Assembly (NCBI RefSeq): GCF_012396365.1
Contig: NZ_JAAXPG010000037.1
Location: 1-64,000, forward strand
From: Nocardiopsis alborubida
GTDB lineage: Bacteria; Actinomycetota; Actinomycetes; Streptosporangiales; Streptosporangiaceae
Direction of reading: 5' to 3'
DNA length: 64,000 nt
A program made the translations under genes and the position numbers. The notes under the pieces were generated by a model. The model did not search any database and was not told the origin of the DNA. It saw only the letters and a program-made list of their open reading frames with translations. This document shows, in pieces, positions 40,678-50,470 of the stretch (within the stretch, counting starts at the first letter, position 1; the number at the start of each line of letters is the position of its first letter).

Positions 40678-41769
40678 GTGAACCGCTATGACGCGCGCAC
40701 CGTCGGCGCCCAGATCTCCGCCGTCCTCACCGCCTGGGGCATGCCCGACGACCTGGTCGAGACGACCTCCGCGGTCATGGTGCACACGGACCTGTCCGGG
40801 GTCGACTCCCACGGCATCTCCATGCTGATGGCCTACGAGAAGCTGCGCGCCGCCGGACACGTCAAGCTCGACGCCCGTCCTCGCGTCGAGCGTGAGAACG
40901 CCGCGATGGCCCTGGTCGACGCCGGCGGAGGCCTCGGCCACCCCGCCGCCGTCATGGCGATGAACCTCGCGGCCGACAAGGCCCGGACCGCCGGTGTGGG
41001 CGTGGTGTCGGTGCACAACTCCCACCACTTCGGCGCCGCCGGCCACTACGCCGCCCTGGCCGCCGAAGCCGGTCTGATCGGCCTGGTCACCACCTCGGCC
41101 AAGATCGTCAACGTCGTCCCCACCGGGGGAGCGGTTCCCCGCCTGACCACCAACCCGATCGCCTTCGCCGCCCCCGCGCGGCACAATCCGCCGTTCCTGC
41201 TGGACATGTCCACCAGCACCGTCGCCTCGAACAAGGTCAAGGTCTACGACCTGCGTGACCAGCTCATGCCCCCCGGCTGGGTCGTCGACGAGAGGGGAGG
41301 GGAGGTGACCGACCCCGCCGAAGCGATGAGCTACATCCACCAACGCGTGGAGGGCGGGCTCACCCCGCTCGGCGGTCAGACCGCCACCGGCGGGCACAAG
41401 GGTTACGGACTCGCCGTCATGGTCCAGATCCTCAGCGCGGCCCTGTCCGGCGCCGACCTCGCGGCCACCCGTCCATCCGGGGAGCCAGAGGACGTCGGGC
41501 ACTTCTTCCTCGCCCTCGACCCGGGCTTCCTGCGCCCCGACGGCGGCTACCTCGACGCCGCCGACGAACTCCTCGACACCCTGCGCGCCACCCCGCCGAC
41601 CGACCCCGACAAGCCCGTCATGGTCGCCGGCGACCCGGAACGGCGCAGCCGCGAGCATCGCGGCCACCGCGGCATCCCACTCCCCGAGACCCTCCTGCGC
41701 AAGATCGCTTCGATCTGTGACCGTGCGGGGGCCCCGTTCCTACTCGACACGCCCCTCCCGGGGAACTGA
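40678..41769 (+). CDS. Ldh-family NAD(P)-dependent dehydrogenase (malate/L-lactate type)
   Basis: A 363-residue oxidoreductase of the PF02615 family: VDSHGISMLMAYEKL, VVSVHNSHHFGAAGHYA with the catalytic His, TTSAKIVNVVPTGG, NPIAFAAPA and GGHKGYGLAVMVQILSAAL. Members oxidise 2-hydroxyacids such as L-lactate, ureidoglycolate or 2,3-diketo-L-gulonate. The GTG at 40678 follows an AGGAGG site and a 265-bp gap (40413-40677) with no gene. It ends in a TGATG overlap with the oxidase gene, so the two enzymes are coupled and probably act on the same hydroxyacid. Confidence 0.9.
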   Translation: MNRYDARTVGAQISAVLTAWGMPDDLVETTSAVMVHTDLSGVDSHGISMLMAYEKLRAAGHVKLDARPRVERENAAMALVDAGGGLGHPAAVMAMNLAADKARTAGVGVVSVHNSHHFGAAGHYAALAAEAGLIGLVTTSAKIVNVVPTGGAVPRLTTNPIAFAAPARHNPPFLLDMSTSTVASNKVKVYDLRDQLMPPGWVVDERGGEVTDPAEAMSYIHQRVEGGLTPLGGQTATGGHKGYGLAVMVQILSAALSGADLAATRPSGEPEDVGHFFLALDPGFLRPDGGYLDAADELLDTLRATPPTDPDKPVMVAGDPERRSREHRGHRGIPLPETLLRKIASICDRAGAPFLLDTPLPGN

Positions 41770-42959
41770 TGTACGACTACGCCGTGGTCGGCGGCGGGAT
41801 CGTCGGCGTCGCCACCGCCCTCAAGATCCTCGAACAACGACCCGGCGCGAGCCTGCTGCTGCTGGAGAAGGGCGCCAGCCTGGGAACCCACCAGACCGGC
41901 CACAACAGCGGCGTCATCCACGCAGGCATCTACTACGAGCCCGGCAGCCTCAAAGCAGAGCTCTGCCGCCGGGGCGCACAGGCCACCAAGGACTTCGCCG
42001 CCGAGCACGGCATCCCCTTCGACGTGTGCGGAAAACTGCTCGTGGCCACCGACCGGAGCGAACTCCGACGGCTGGAGGCCCTCACCGAGCGCGCCGCGGT
42101 CAACAAGATCGACGTCGAGACGCTGGACCGGGCCGAACTGCGGCGGCGCGAACCCAACGTCAACGGCCTCGCGGCGCTGCTGGTCCGCACCACCGGCATC
42201 ATCGACTACAGCCGGGTGACCACCGCGATGGCCGGACAGATCGAGGCCGCGGGCGGAGAGATCCGCACCTCGGTCGAGGTCGACCGTATCCAGGAGACCC
42301 TCGACGCCGTGGTGGTCGGCGCGGGTGAGCGGAGCTGGAGGGCCCGCCGACTCGTGGTCTGCGGCGGTTTGCAGGCCGACCGGCTCGCCCGTCTGGCCGG
42401 GGTCACCGTTGACACCGCCATCGTGCCCTTCCGCGGCGAGTACTACCGGCTTCCCGACCACCGCAGGGACCTGGTGAGGCACCTCATCTACCCCGTGCCC
42501 GACCCCGACCTGCCCTTCCTCGGCGTCCATCTCAGCCCCACCATCGAGGGCCACGTCACGGTCGGCCCCAACGCCGTCCTCGGGCTGGCCCGCGAGGGCT
42601 ACCCCAAGTTCAGCGTGAGCGGCCGGGACATCGTCGACCTCGTCCGCTTCCCGGGGATCTGGCACCTCGCCAAGACGAACGTCGCCACCGGTGCACGCGA
42701 GATGCGCAACTCCCTCTGGAAGCGCGGCTACCTGCAGGAATGCCGCAAGTACTGTCCCTCGCTCCAGGTCGGTGACCTCCTTCCGCAGGAGGCGGGTATC
42801 CGCGCCCAGGCAGTCCGCAAAGACGGCTCCCTGGTCCACGACTTCCTGATCGAGCAGACCAGCCGTACCGTGCACGTGCTCAACGCGCCCTCTCCCGCCG
42901 CGACCTCCGCACTCCCCATCGGAGAGATGATCGCCAAGAGGACGGTCTCCGGCGACTGA
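41769..42959 (+). CDS. lhgO: L-2-hydroxyglutarate oxidase-like FAD enzyme
   Basis: A 396-residue FAD-dependent oxidoreductase of the DAO superfamily. DYAVVGGGIVGVATALKIL is the dinucleotide-binding motif, HQTGHNSGVIHAGIYYEPGS the family hallmark, and FRGEYYRLPDHRRDLVRHLI plus YPVPDPDLPFLGVHLSPTI the LhgO-specific core. LhgO oxidises L-2-hydroxyglutarate to 2-oxoglutarate and passes electrons to the quinone pool. Within this operon it may act on a related 2-hydroxyacid. It closes the operon. Confidence 0.88.
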   Translation: MYDYAVVGGGIVGVATALKILEQRPGASLLLLEKGASLGTHQTGHNSGVIHAGIYYEPGSLKAELCRRGAQATKDFAAEHGIPFDVCGKLLVATDRSELRRLEALTERAAVNKIDVETLDRAELRRREPNVNGLAALLVRTTGIIDYSRVTTAMAGQIEAAGGEIRTSVEVDRIQETLDAVVVGAGERSWRARRLVVCGGLQADRLARLAGVTVDTAIVPFRGEYYRLPDHRRDLVRHLIYPVPDPDLPFLGVHLSPTIEGHVTVGPNAVLGLAREGYPKFSVSGRDIVDLVRFPGIWHLAKTNVATGAREMRNSLWKRGYLQECRKYCPSLQVGDLLPQEAGIRAQAVRKDGSLVHDFLIEQTSRTVHVLNAPSPAATSALPIGEMIAKRTVSGD

Positions 42960-43038
42960 CCGGGGTTCGCCTGTCCTCCTCGGGCGGGCAGGAGTCCGGG
43001 GCCTGTCCGGCGGATCGCGTGAGCACTAGGCTCCAGCG

Positions 43039-43806
43039 ATGGACCGAGTGACCGATGCGCCCCAGACTCCCGCCCAGCCCACAGATCCGGCCCGGGCGAA
43101 CGACTACGACAGCTTCGCCGAGGCGTACGCGGCGGACAACGAGAACAACATCCAGAACGCCTACTACGAACGGCCCGCGATGGTGGCGCTCGCCGGGGAC
43201 GTGACCGGCCGCCGCATCCTGGACGCCGGATGCGGCGCGGGCCCCCTGTCCGCCGCTCTGCGCGACCGCGGCGCCGACGTCACCGGCATCGACGCCAGCG
43301 CCGGGATGCTGGCGCTGGCCAGGCGGCGGCTCGGGGACGACGCGGACCTGCGCGTGGTCGACCTGAGCGACCCCCTCCCGTTCGACGACGGTGCGTTCGA
43401 CGACGTGGTCGCGTCGCTGGTGCTGCACTACCTGGAGGACTGGGAGCCGACGCTGGCCGAGATGCGGCGCGTGCTCAGGCCCGGCGGTCGGCTGATCGCG
43501 TCGGTGCAGCACCCGTTCGTGGACTACGCGATACAGGACCCCCGACCCGACTACTTCGCGACCACCAGCTATTCCGACGAGTTCACGTTCCGCGGGCAGC
43601 CCGTCCAGCTGAGGTTCTGGCGCAGGCCGTTGCACGCGATGACCGACGCCTTCAGCGCCGCCGGATTCCGCCTTCGCACCATCAGTGAGCCGCAGCCCGA
43701 CCCGGCCGCCCGTGAACTGTTCCCCGACGAGTTCCATGCCCTTTCGACCAGGATCGGCTTCCTCTTCTTCGTCCTTGAGGCGCCGCCGTCGCCCGCCGGT
43801 GTGTGA
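43039..43806 (+). CDS. Class I SAM-dependent methyltransferase
   Basis: A 255-residue protein with motif I ILDAGCGAGPLSAALRDRGA, the acidic VTGIDASAGM, post-motif PFDDGAFDDVVASLVLHYL and MRRVLRPGGRLIAS. This is a UbiE/Methyltransf_11-like enzyme with an N-terminal helical segment YDSFAEAYAADNENNIQNAY. The substrate is unknown. It lies 79 bp after lhgO with its own start site and may be outside that operon. Confidence 0.88.
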   Translation: MDRVTDAPQTPAQPTDPARANDYDSFAEAYAADNENNIQNAYYERPAMVALAGDVTGRRILDAGCGAGPLSAALRDRGADVTGIDASAGMLALARRRLGDDADLRVVDLSDPLPFDDGAFDDVVASLVLHYLEDWEPTLAEMRRVLRPGGRLIASVQHPFVDYAIQDPRPDYFATTSYSDEFTFRGQPVQLRFWRRPLHAMTDAFSAAGFRLRTISEPQPDPAARELFPDEFHALSTRIGFLFFVLEAPPSPAGV

Positions 43807-44152
43807 CGACCGCGATCACCGCACGGACGGAGTGAGGGACAACCCGCCTCCGGCGCGCCGACGGGGTGGGGAGGTCTTCGGCTCCACGCGTTCCGAGTAG
43901 GACGGGCACAGGTGAGCACAGGTCGAACGAGCCGCGACAGGGCTCCGACAGCGGGCATGAAGGAGGCTCCGGGCCGCTCCGACGTTCCACACACGTCCGC
44001 GATGACGTCGGCGGGAAACGGGGGATTGGCGTGCCTACGGCACCGCCCGGCGAGAGAGGCCACGGAACCGGATCGGCGGTAAGGGCCACTCGCCGGGCGT
44101 CCGGGAGAACCGGGCTCTATTCTCTGGTTGCACATCCCCGGATCGGAGCACC
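43807..44152. other. Intergenic region
   Basis: About 345 bp of Arg/Gly-coding-like GC-rich sequence with no protein-like frame. Nothing structured is seen beyond a possible promoter near TATTCTCTGG (44117) ahead of the lipoprotein gene. Confidence 0.3.
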
Positions 44153-44479
44153 ATGCACCCCATCCGTCTCACCTCAGCCTTCCTCCTTGTCGCTCTGGCC
44201 GTCACCGGGTGCGGCAGCTCCGAGCCCACGGACGAAAGCGAGACGCAGGCGGCCGGGGCCATGTGCGAGGACCACGTCGAGCGCCAGCCGGAGGTCTCCG
44301 CCACCACGGAGTCCGTCACCTTTGTCAGGGCCACCGCCAACGACGACGGAGAGTGGTGGACGTACGAGGCCGTGGGCAGCTACGACACGGAGGGCGGCTC
44401 CCACACCGACTACACGTGCACCGTCGTCAACGACTCCGGGGACTGGGTCGTGGTGGACCTGCGGAGTGCCGAGCAGTAG
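44153..44479 (+). CDS. Small lipoprotein
   Basis: A 108-residue protein with a lipoprotein signal (LTSAFLLVALAVTGCGSS, Cys 21) and a mature beta-rich domain (EDHVERQPEVSATTESVTFV, GEWWTYEAVGSYD, GDWVVVDLRSAEQ) holding two Cys that may pair. It resembles the short membrane-anchored proteins common in Nocardiopsis and Streptomyces; function unknown. Confidence 0.75.
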   Translation: MHPIRLTSAFLLVALAVTGCGSSEPTDESETQAAGAMCEDHVERQPEVSATTESVTFVRATANDDGEWWTYEAVGSYDTEGGSHTDYTCTVVNDSGDWVVVDLRSAEQ

Positions 44480-44687
44480 CCGGACACGACCAGGAACCGC
44501 CATTCCCACAGTGGTGGGGGAGCGGCCCTTCCTCGTGCGCGTACGGGCCCGGCCGCGCGAAAGGTCGCGCGATGGCGAACCTTGAGGCACTGCTTGATGC
44601 CGCCGCCCGCGTACTTGTCGGTCCAGGGTGTGCTGCTGGCGCTCGTCGTAAGGTGGATTCTGCGGTGCGGAGAAGCGAGGTGGCGCG

Positions 44688-44963
44688 GTGGAGATAGCAC
44701 TCGGTGTGCTGTTCATGTTTCTTCTGGCCTTCGGCGGGTGGATCGTCTGGGGCATCGGACAGGGATTCCAGAACGCCCATGAGCGTGCCCTTGCCCGCGA
44801 GCGGGAGGAGACCAAACGGCTCCAGTTGCGTCTGGAGTCGCAGGAACGGGCTCAGGAACGCGCCGACCGTGTCTACTTCGACACCGTGGACCGCCACACC
44901 GGCCCTCTTTCCCTCCCCGTTCCGGAGGCTGACCCCGGGAACGGGAAGAATGGTGGCTCCTGA
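44688..44963 (+). CDS. Small membrane protein with a coiled-coil tail
   Basis: A 91-residue protein: one N-terminal membrane helix (EIALGVLFMFLLAFGGWIVW) followed by a charged, likely coiled-coil helix (ARERAEETKRL-like, with EETKRLQLRLESQERAQERA) and a short tail. The GTG start has a GCGAGG site. No family is recognised. It lies about 250 bp before array 3. Confidence 0.55.
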   Translation: MEIALGVLFMFLLAFGGWIVWGIGQGFQNAHERALAREREETKRLQLRLESQERAQERADRVYFDTVDRHTGPLSLPVPEADPGNGKNGGS

Positions 44964-45218
44964 TCACACCCGTTCCGAACCCATGCGGTACCGCCCTGAG
45001 CTGTTCGAGGGATGTCTGGTTGGGACTGGCCCGTCCCTGGAACCGTAATTCCACAAATCAAAGTTCGGTGATGGATTATCGGCAGGGGAGTGCTGTGCTC
45101 CTACCGGTATTCTGCGGGCATGGTCTTCCTGGGGCTGAGCGCGCCGTCCGTTTTGTCTGTTTCTGAAGAAGTTGGAAAAACGGCTGCTTGCCACTGGTAA
45201 GTTCGCAGGTCGTTGACT
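44964..45218 (+). promoter_or_regulatory. Leader region of CRISPR array 3
   Basis: 255 bp with an AT-richer part and, next to the first repeat, GGAAAAACGGCTGCTTGCC and TTCGCAGGTCGTTGACT. The TTCGCAGGTCGTT element is shared with arrays 1 and 2. No gene is seen. A hairpin-like pair GTGCTGTGCTCC occurs near 45090. Confidence 0.6.
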
Positions 45219-46712
45219 GTGCTCCCCGCGCACGCGGGGATGGTCCCAGCTACCAACTGTTTCTCTCGACCGCTGGATCGTGCTCCCCGCGCACGCGGGG
45301 ATGGTCCCCGGCGCGTGCTCTGGAAGCTCAGCAAGGAGAAGTGCTCCCCGCGCACGCGGGGATGGTCCCGAGGGACCGAGGGAGGAGCGATCAAACCTAG
45401 GGTGCTCCCCGCGCACGCGGGGATGGTCCCAGGGGCGTCGTCGCCGTGTTCGCGGCGCTGTTGTGCTCCCCGCGCACGCGGGGATGGTCCCTCTGCCGCG
45501 CCGCCACCCGCGAGCAGGCGTGGGTGCTCCCCGCGCACGCGGGGATGGTCCCTGCGCGCTGGTGGTCGTTGAGCTCGCCAAAGAGTGCTCCCCGCGCACG
45601 CGGGGATGGTCCCCGGGGCGGGTCGGAGATGAGCAGGTCGGCGGAGTGCTCCCCGCGCACGCGGGGATGGTCCCTGCCGACACTCGGTGTCGGGGTTCCT
45701 GCCGGGGTGCTCCCCGCGCACGCGGGGATGGTCCCAACACCGGCGCGAGCACCAGCGACCCCACCCGGTGCTCCCCGCGCACGCGGGGATGGTCCCTTCA
45801 TGATCGTGGACCCGCCCGACAGCGCAGGGTGCTCCCCGCGCACGCGGGGATGGTCCCGCGACCTACAACGCGCCGAAGAGCACCGTCAGGTGCTCCCCGC
45901 GCACGCGGGGATGGTCCCAGCAGTCCCCTTCCCTGAATGCGGGTAGGTGAGTGCTCCCCGCGCACGCGGGGATGGTCCCCACCACCGGACAGGTCCAGGC
46001 CCGCGATCAGCGTGCTCCCCGCGCACGCGGGGATGGTCCCCCGGTCTACCGGCCGAAGGGCAGAGGTAAGAGGTGCTCCCCGCGCACGCGGGGATGGTCC
46101 CGCCTGCGCGCCGCCCGCACCGCCGCCGGACTCGTGCTCCCCGCGCACGCGGGGATGGTCCCGCGATGACGAGCCGGTCGTACTCGGGGCCGGGGTGCTC
46201 CCCGCGCACGCGGGGATGGTCCCGACTCGCGCACCTGCACACGGACCACCACCTCGTGCTCCCCGCGCACGCGGGGATGGTCCCACGGCGAGGAGGAGGG
46301 CGCCGGCGAGGATGCCGTGCTCCCCGCGCACGCGGGGATGGTCCCCCTGTCCGCGTGCGCTCCGCGGTGGTCGCCGTGTGCTCCCCGCGCACGCGGGGAT
46401 GGTCCACGCGGCGGTGACGTGCTGGGCTCCCCTTGTGCCGTGCTCCCCGCGCACGCGGGGATGGTCCCCGGCGGCGGTGTTGTCCGAGTGGCTCCAGACG
46501 GTGCTCCCCGCGCACGCGGGGATGGTCCCAGGCTGGACATCGACCAGCTCCGCTACGCCAAGTGCTCCCCGCGCACGCGGGGATGGTCCCGTCGGTCGCG
46601 TCGGCCGGGTAGCTCCACGACAGTGCTCCCCGCGCACGCGGGGATGGTCCCGCCTACCGTTCCAAGCGGCGCATCGCCGAGCTGTGCTCCCCGCGCACGC
46701 GGGGATGGCCCC
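45219..46712 (+). CRISPR. CRISPR array 3, type I-E repeats, 25 repeats and 24 spacers
   Basis: Twenty-five copies of a 29-nt repeat (starts GTGCTCCCCGCGCACGCGGG, ends GATGGTCCC), from 45219 in steps of mostly 61 bp to 46684. Spacers are 32 nt, one is 33. The stem CCCCGCGCACGCGGGG is the same as array 1, but the flanks differ (GTGCT for GTGAG, TGGTCCC for TGGACCG), so it is a separate repeat class. The repeat at 46378 ends in A and the last repeat has GGCCCC for GGTCCC. No cas gene is adjacent; the array ends 22 bp before the convergent end of a regulator gene. Confidence 0.98.
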
Positions 46713-46734
46713 AGACCGGGCACCATGCGCGACA

Positions 46735-47574
46735 TCAGCTGAGCGTCTGCGTCCCGATGACCGACAGCACCTGGAGCTTCTCGTAGCTCTCGGTGCCGGG
46801 GACGGCGGTGTAGACCATCAGCGAGTGCGCCTGCCCCGGGTCGACCAGCCGCTGGCAGGTCAGCTCCAGCGCGCCGACCTCGGGGTGGACGAAGTGCTTG
46901 ACCTCGTGGGGACGTATCCCGATCTCGTGGTCGCTCCACACCCGCCGGAACTCCTCGCTGCGGGCCAGCAGCAGTTCGGCCAGGTGGGCGGCGGGGGACT
47001 CCGGGCCGCGGAGGGTGACGAGCTCACGCAGCCCCGCGGCGTACATCCGGGTCAGGAACGGGTGCTCCTCCGGCGCGTAGATCCGCCGGGATCCGGGATC
47101 GGTGAACCACCGGTACCCCGCGCTACGGGCAGGCCCCGTGTGCCGCGTCGTGTCCCCGGTCAGCGCGACCCCCATCGGGGACTGCCGCAGGGTCTCGCCG
47201 AGCTCGGTGACGATCTCGGCGGGTGTGTCGTCCAGACGGTCGAGCACACGCAGGAGCCCGGGGCTGACGTGCTCGTTGGACGTGCCCCTGGGCGGCGGAT
47301 TGTGTCCGGCCAGGCGGAACAGGTGGTCGCGCTCGTCGAGTGACAGGTGCAGCCCCTGGGCGATCGAGGCGAGCATCCGGTGCGACGGCTGGGGGCCGCG
47401 TTCCCGCTCCAGGCGGGAGTAGTAGTCGGACGACATGTGGCACAACGACGCGACCTCCTCGCGCCGCAGGCCGTTGGTCCTGCGGCGCTGCCCGCGCGGC
47501 AGGCCGACGTCCTCTGGCTGCAGCGCCTGACGCCGGTTGCGCAGGAACTCCGCCAGTCCGATGCGATCGATCAC
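46735..47574 (-). CDS. XRE regulator with MmyB-like ligand domain
   Basis: A 279-residue regulator. The N-terminal helix-turn-helix carries the family hallmark RRTNGLRREEVASLCHMSSD and YYSRLERERGPQPS; the C-terminal MmyB domain has AGYRWFTDPGSRRIYAPEE and RVWSDHEIGIRPHEVKHFVH. MmyB-like domains are PAS-related and bind fatty-acid-like ligands. It is divergent from an SDR gene, a very common actinobacterial pairing in which the regulator represses the oxidoreductase. Confidence 0.92.
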   Translation of the reverse strand: MIDRIGLAEFLRNRRQALQPEDVGLPRGQRRRTNGLRREEVASLCHMSSDYYSRLERERGPQPSHRMLASIAQGLHLSLDERDHLFRLAGHNPPPRGTSNEHVSPGLLRVLDRLDDTPAEIVTELGETLRQSPMGVALTGDTTRHTGPARSAGYRWFTDPGSRRIYAPEEHPFLTRMYAAGLRELVTLRGPESPAAHLAELLLARSEEFRRVWSDHEIGIRPHEVKHFVHPEVGALELTCQRLVDPGQAHSLMVYTAVPGTESYEKLQVLSVIGTQTLS

Positions 47575-47954
47575 GACGTCCCTCTTCTCAGGTTCTGCCC
47601 GGTGTGTACGGCCTGTCTACCGCCCGCGGACGGCGGTAGCCACGACCCGCCGATCCCCCCATACGGAGCGCAGAGGCGGCCCGGTGAGCCTGTGATCGGC
47701 AGGTCCTGGATAGGTCCGCGTCGTCCGCCCAGGATCGGTGTCAGGGCCCGAGCGGGACCCGGGGAGGCGAGCGGACGTGTGGTCGCCGACCGCCCCGGAC
47801 CGGTCACGGGAGACCGCCGCGATCGAGGCCTTCGGCGGTCTCGACGGCGCCGTCGCCCGCGTCGGGACCATCCGCGCGGACCGGGGGTTCCGGAACGCCC
47901 CGGCGACGGGAACCCGACGCCGGACCTCCAGCCACGACACGAGGGAGTACAACC
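47575..47954. other. Divergent intergenic region, MmyB regulator / SDR
   Basis: About 380 bp, GC-rich, without a gene. It should hold both promoters and the regulator's operator; I could not single out a clear palindrome. Confidence 0.35.
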
Positions 47955-48902
47955 ATGCCACGTCGACCCATCGACATCACCGTGCCCGACCTGACCGGAA
48001 AGCGCGCGCTCGTCACCGGCGCCAGCGACGGGATGGGCCTGGCGATGGCCAGGCGGCTGGCCGCCGCGGGCGCCGAGGTGATCATGCCCGTCCGCAACCC
48101 GCGCAAGGGCGAGGACGCGATCGCCAGGATCCGGCAGACGGTGCCCCGCGCGAACGTCTCACTGCGCGGCCTCGACCTGTCCTCGCTCGCCTCGGTCGCC
48201 GCCCTCGGCGACACCCTGCGTGAGGAGGGCCTGCCGATCCACATCCTCATCAACAACGCCGGTGTGATGAGGCCCCCGAACCAGCAGACCACGACCGACG
48301 GTCACGAGCTCCAGTTCGGCACCAACCACCTCGGCCACTTCGCCCTGGTCGGCCACATCCTCCCGCTGCTGCGCGCGGGCCGGGCGCGGGTGACCTCGCA
48401 GATCAGCGTCTCCGCGCGCCGCGGCTCCATCAACTGGGAGGACCTGAACTGGGAGCGCTCCTACAACGAGATGCGCGCGTACAGCCAGTCCAAGATCGCG
48501 TTCGGGCTGTTCGGCCTCGAACTGGACCGCCGCAGCACGGCTCACGGGTGGGGCATCACCAGCAACCTCTCCCACCCCGGGGTGGCCCCGACCAGCCTCC
48601 TGGCCGCCCGCCCCGAGATCGGCCGCAGCGAGGACACCCCGTACATCCGCCGGATCCGGGCCCTGTCGGCCCGCGGGATCCTGCTGGGCACCCTTGAGAC
48701 GTCGAAGCTGCCCGCGCTCATGGCCGCGACCGACCCGGCCGCCAAGCGCGGCGCGCTCTACAGCCCCAGCGGCTTCGGAAGGCTGGGTGGCCCGCCGTCC
48801 GAGCAGCGGCTGTACCCGCCGCTGCGCAGTGCGCAGGAGGCCGCGCGCGTCTGGCAGGTCTCCGAGGAACTGACCAGGGTCTCCTTCCCCGTCGCCGTCT
48901 GA
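47955..48902 (+). CDS. Short-chain dehydrogenase of the retinol-dehydrogenase-like type
   Basis: A 315-residue SDR with [63 protein letters not shown] and [11 protein letters not shown] (Tyr/Lys pair) and HPGVAPTSL. The NWEDL...Y pattern is typical of the atypical, longer SDRs near MmyB regulators. Arg in PVRNPRKG suggests NADP. Substrate unknown. GAGGGAG precedes the ATG. It is followed after 70 bp by the MFS gene in the same direction. Confidence 0.9.
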   Translation: MPRRPIDITVPDLTGKRALVTGASDGMGLAMARRLAAAGAEVIMPVRNPRKGEDAIARIRQTVPRANVSLRGLDLSSLASVAALGDTLREEGLPIHILINNAGVMRPPNQQTTTDGHELQFGTNHLGHFALVGHILPLLRAGRARVTSQISVSARRGSINWEDLNWERSYNEMRAYSQSKIAFGLFGLELDRRSTAHGWGITSNLSHPGVAPTSLLAARPEIGRSEDTPYIRRIRALSARGILLGTLETSKLPALMAATDPAAKRGALYSPSGFGRLGGPPSEQRLYPPLRSAQEAARVWQVSEELTRVSFPVAV

Positions 48903-48972
48903 CCGTCGCCGTCCGGCACAGCCGTCTGACCGCAGCCGTCCGCACGACCGCCCCACAACCCACGGAGACCGC

Positions 48973-50334
48973 ATGAGTACAGTCGCCCCCCGCACGCCCA
49001 GACCCAGGAGCCCCTGGTGGGTGCTGGTCGGCAGCGGCACCGCCAACGCCGTCGGCCCCCAGATGTACCTGGCCACCATCGGCCTGTTCGTGCTGCCGAT
49101 CGTCGAGGAGACCGGCTTCAGCCGCACGACCGTCACCGGGGCGTTCTCGGTCGCGGCGGTCGGAATGGCGATCGGCCTGGTCGTCGTCGCCCAGCTCGTG
49201 GACCGCTTCGCCGCGCGTTACATCCTCGTGCCGGGGTTCGTGCTGTTCGCGGCCTCGATGGCGCTGATCGGGCTGGTGCCGCCGGTCGAGTGGGTCTACC
49301 TCGTCCCGTGCTTCTTCGTGGGCTTCTTCGGTGCGGGGACGGCCGTGCCCGCCACCAGGGCGGTGGTGAGCTGGTTCGACAACAACCGCGCCCTCGCCGT
49401 CGGAGTGGTGACGGGCATCATCGGGCTGGGAACGGCCCTGGCCCCGATCCTGGCCGGAGCGCTCATCGACAGCGTCGGATGGCGGCTGACCTACGGCCTC
49501 ATGGCGCTGATCTCGGTCCTGGTGTCGGTCACGATGGTCACCCTGTTCGTGCGCGCCCGCGCCGAACGGCACGTCCGCGGACGACTCGTCCAGGAGACCC
49601 GGGTGGAGGGCCGTGACGTCAGCCTCGAACTCCCCGGCCTGACGGTCGGCGAGGCGCTGCGCACCCGGCAGTTCTGGGCCATCGCGCTCGGTCTGGGCCT
49701 GGTCGGGGTCGTCGTCTACGGCCTCCAGGTCCACCTCGTGCCGATGATGACCGACCGCGGGCTGACCACCGAACAGGCGGGCACCCTGCTGGTCGTCTTC
49801 GGCCTCGCCTCGCTCGTGGGCCGGGTGGCCGGCGGCCTCATCCTCGACCGCGTGCACGCGTGCGTCATCGGTCCGATCGTGATGATCGCCCCCATCGCAG
49901 GCATGTTCTTCCTGGAGCCGCCGTTCGGCGGCGCCGTCGTCGCGGTCGCCTTCATCGGCGTCGCCTTCGGCATCGAGGGCGACCTGCTCGCCCTGCTCAT
50001 CACCCGCTACCTGGGCACGCGCTACTTCGGCCGCATCCTGGGCCTGGTCCAGGCCGCGTTCCTCCTGGGCAGCGCGCTGGGGCCGCTGCTCCTCGGGCTG
50101 GGATACGACCTGCTGGGCTCCTACGACCCCGTCATGCCCGTCCTGATGGGCGTCCTCGTCGTCGGCGCGGTCCTCATCGCGACCCTGGGCCGCTACGTCT
50201 ACCCCGCCGTCAACGGCTTCGACCGCCTCGCCGCCCGCGACGAACTCGCCGCCGCCGAGGTGCTGAGCGACATCGCCGGGAGCGGCGACGCCCACGGCTC
50301 CCCGGGCAGGCCGCGGGCCGGGGCCCACGGCTGA
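48973..50334 (+). CDS. MFS transporter
   Basis: A 453-residue permease with twelve hydrophobic segments. The loop 2-3 and 8-9 regions are weakly conserved; TGIIGLGTALAPILAGALID and VVYGLQVHLVPMMTDRGLTT resemble the monocarboxylate/oxalate-formate antiporter-like branch. The first segments start WWVLVGSGTANAVGPQMYLA. The cargo is unknown; the neighbours (SDR, MpaB-type oxygenase, aldehyde dehydrogenase) suggest a hydrophobic alcohol, aldehyde or acid. Confidence 0.9.
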   Translation: MSTVAPRTPRPRSPWWVLVGSGTANAVGPQMYLATIGLFVLPIVEETGFSRTTVTGAFSVAAVGMAIGLVVVAQLVDRFAARYILVPGFVLFAASMALIGLVPPVEWVYLVPCFFVGFFGAGTAVPATRAVVSWFDNNRALAVGVVTGIIGLGTALAPILAGALIDSVGWRLTYGLMALISVLVSVTMVTLFVRARAERHVRGRLVQETRVEGRDVSLELPGLTVGEALRTRQFWAIALGLGLVGVVVYGLQVHLVPMMTDRGLTTEQAGTLLVVFGLASLVGRVAGGLILDRVHACVIGPIVMIAPIAGMFFLEPPFGGAVVAVAFIGVAFGIEGDLLALLITRYLGTRYFGRILGLVQAAFLLGSALGPLLLGLGYDLLGSYDPVMPVLMGVLVVGAVLIATLGRYVYPAVNGFDRLAARDELAAAEVLSDIAGSGDAHGSPGRPRAGAHG

Positions 50335-50470
50335 CCGGCCCGGGCCGGTACACCACCGGGCCGCCACAGGCCCAGGGACCGAGGTCCCGCCCCGTCCGCC
50401 CGGGTCAGAACCCGTGGGCACATCCCTGACCCCGGGCGGACGGCCGCCACCAGTCCTCCAAGGAGAGATC

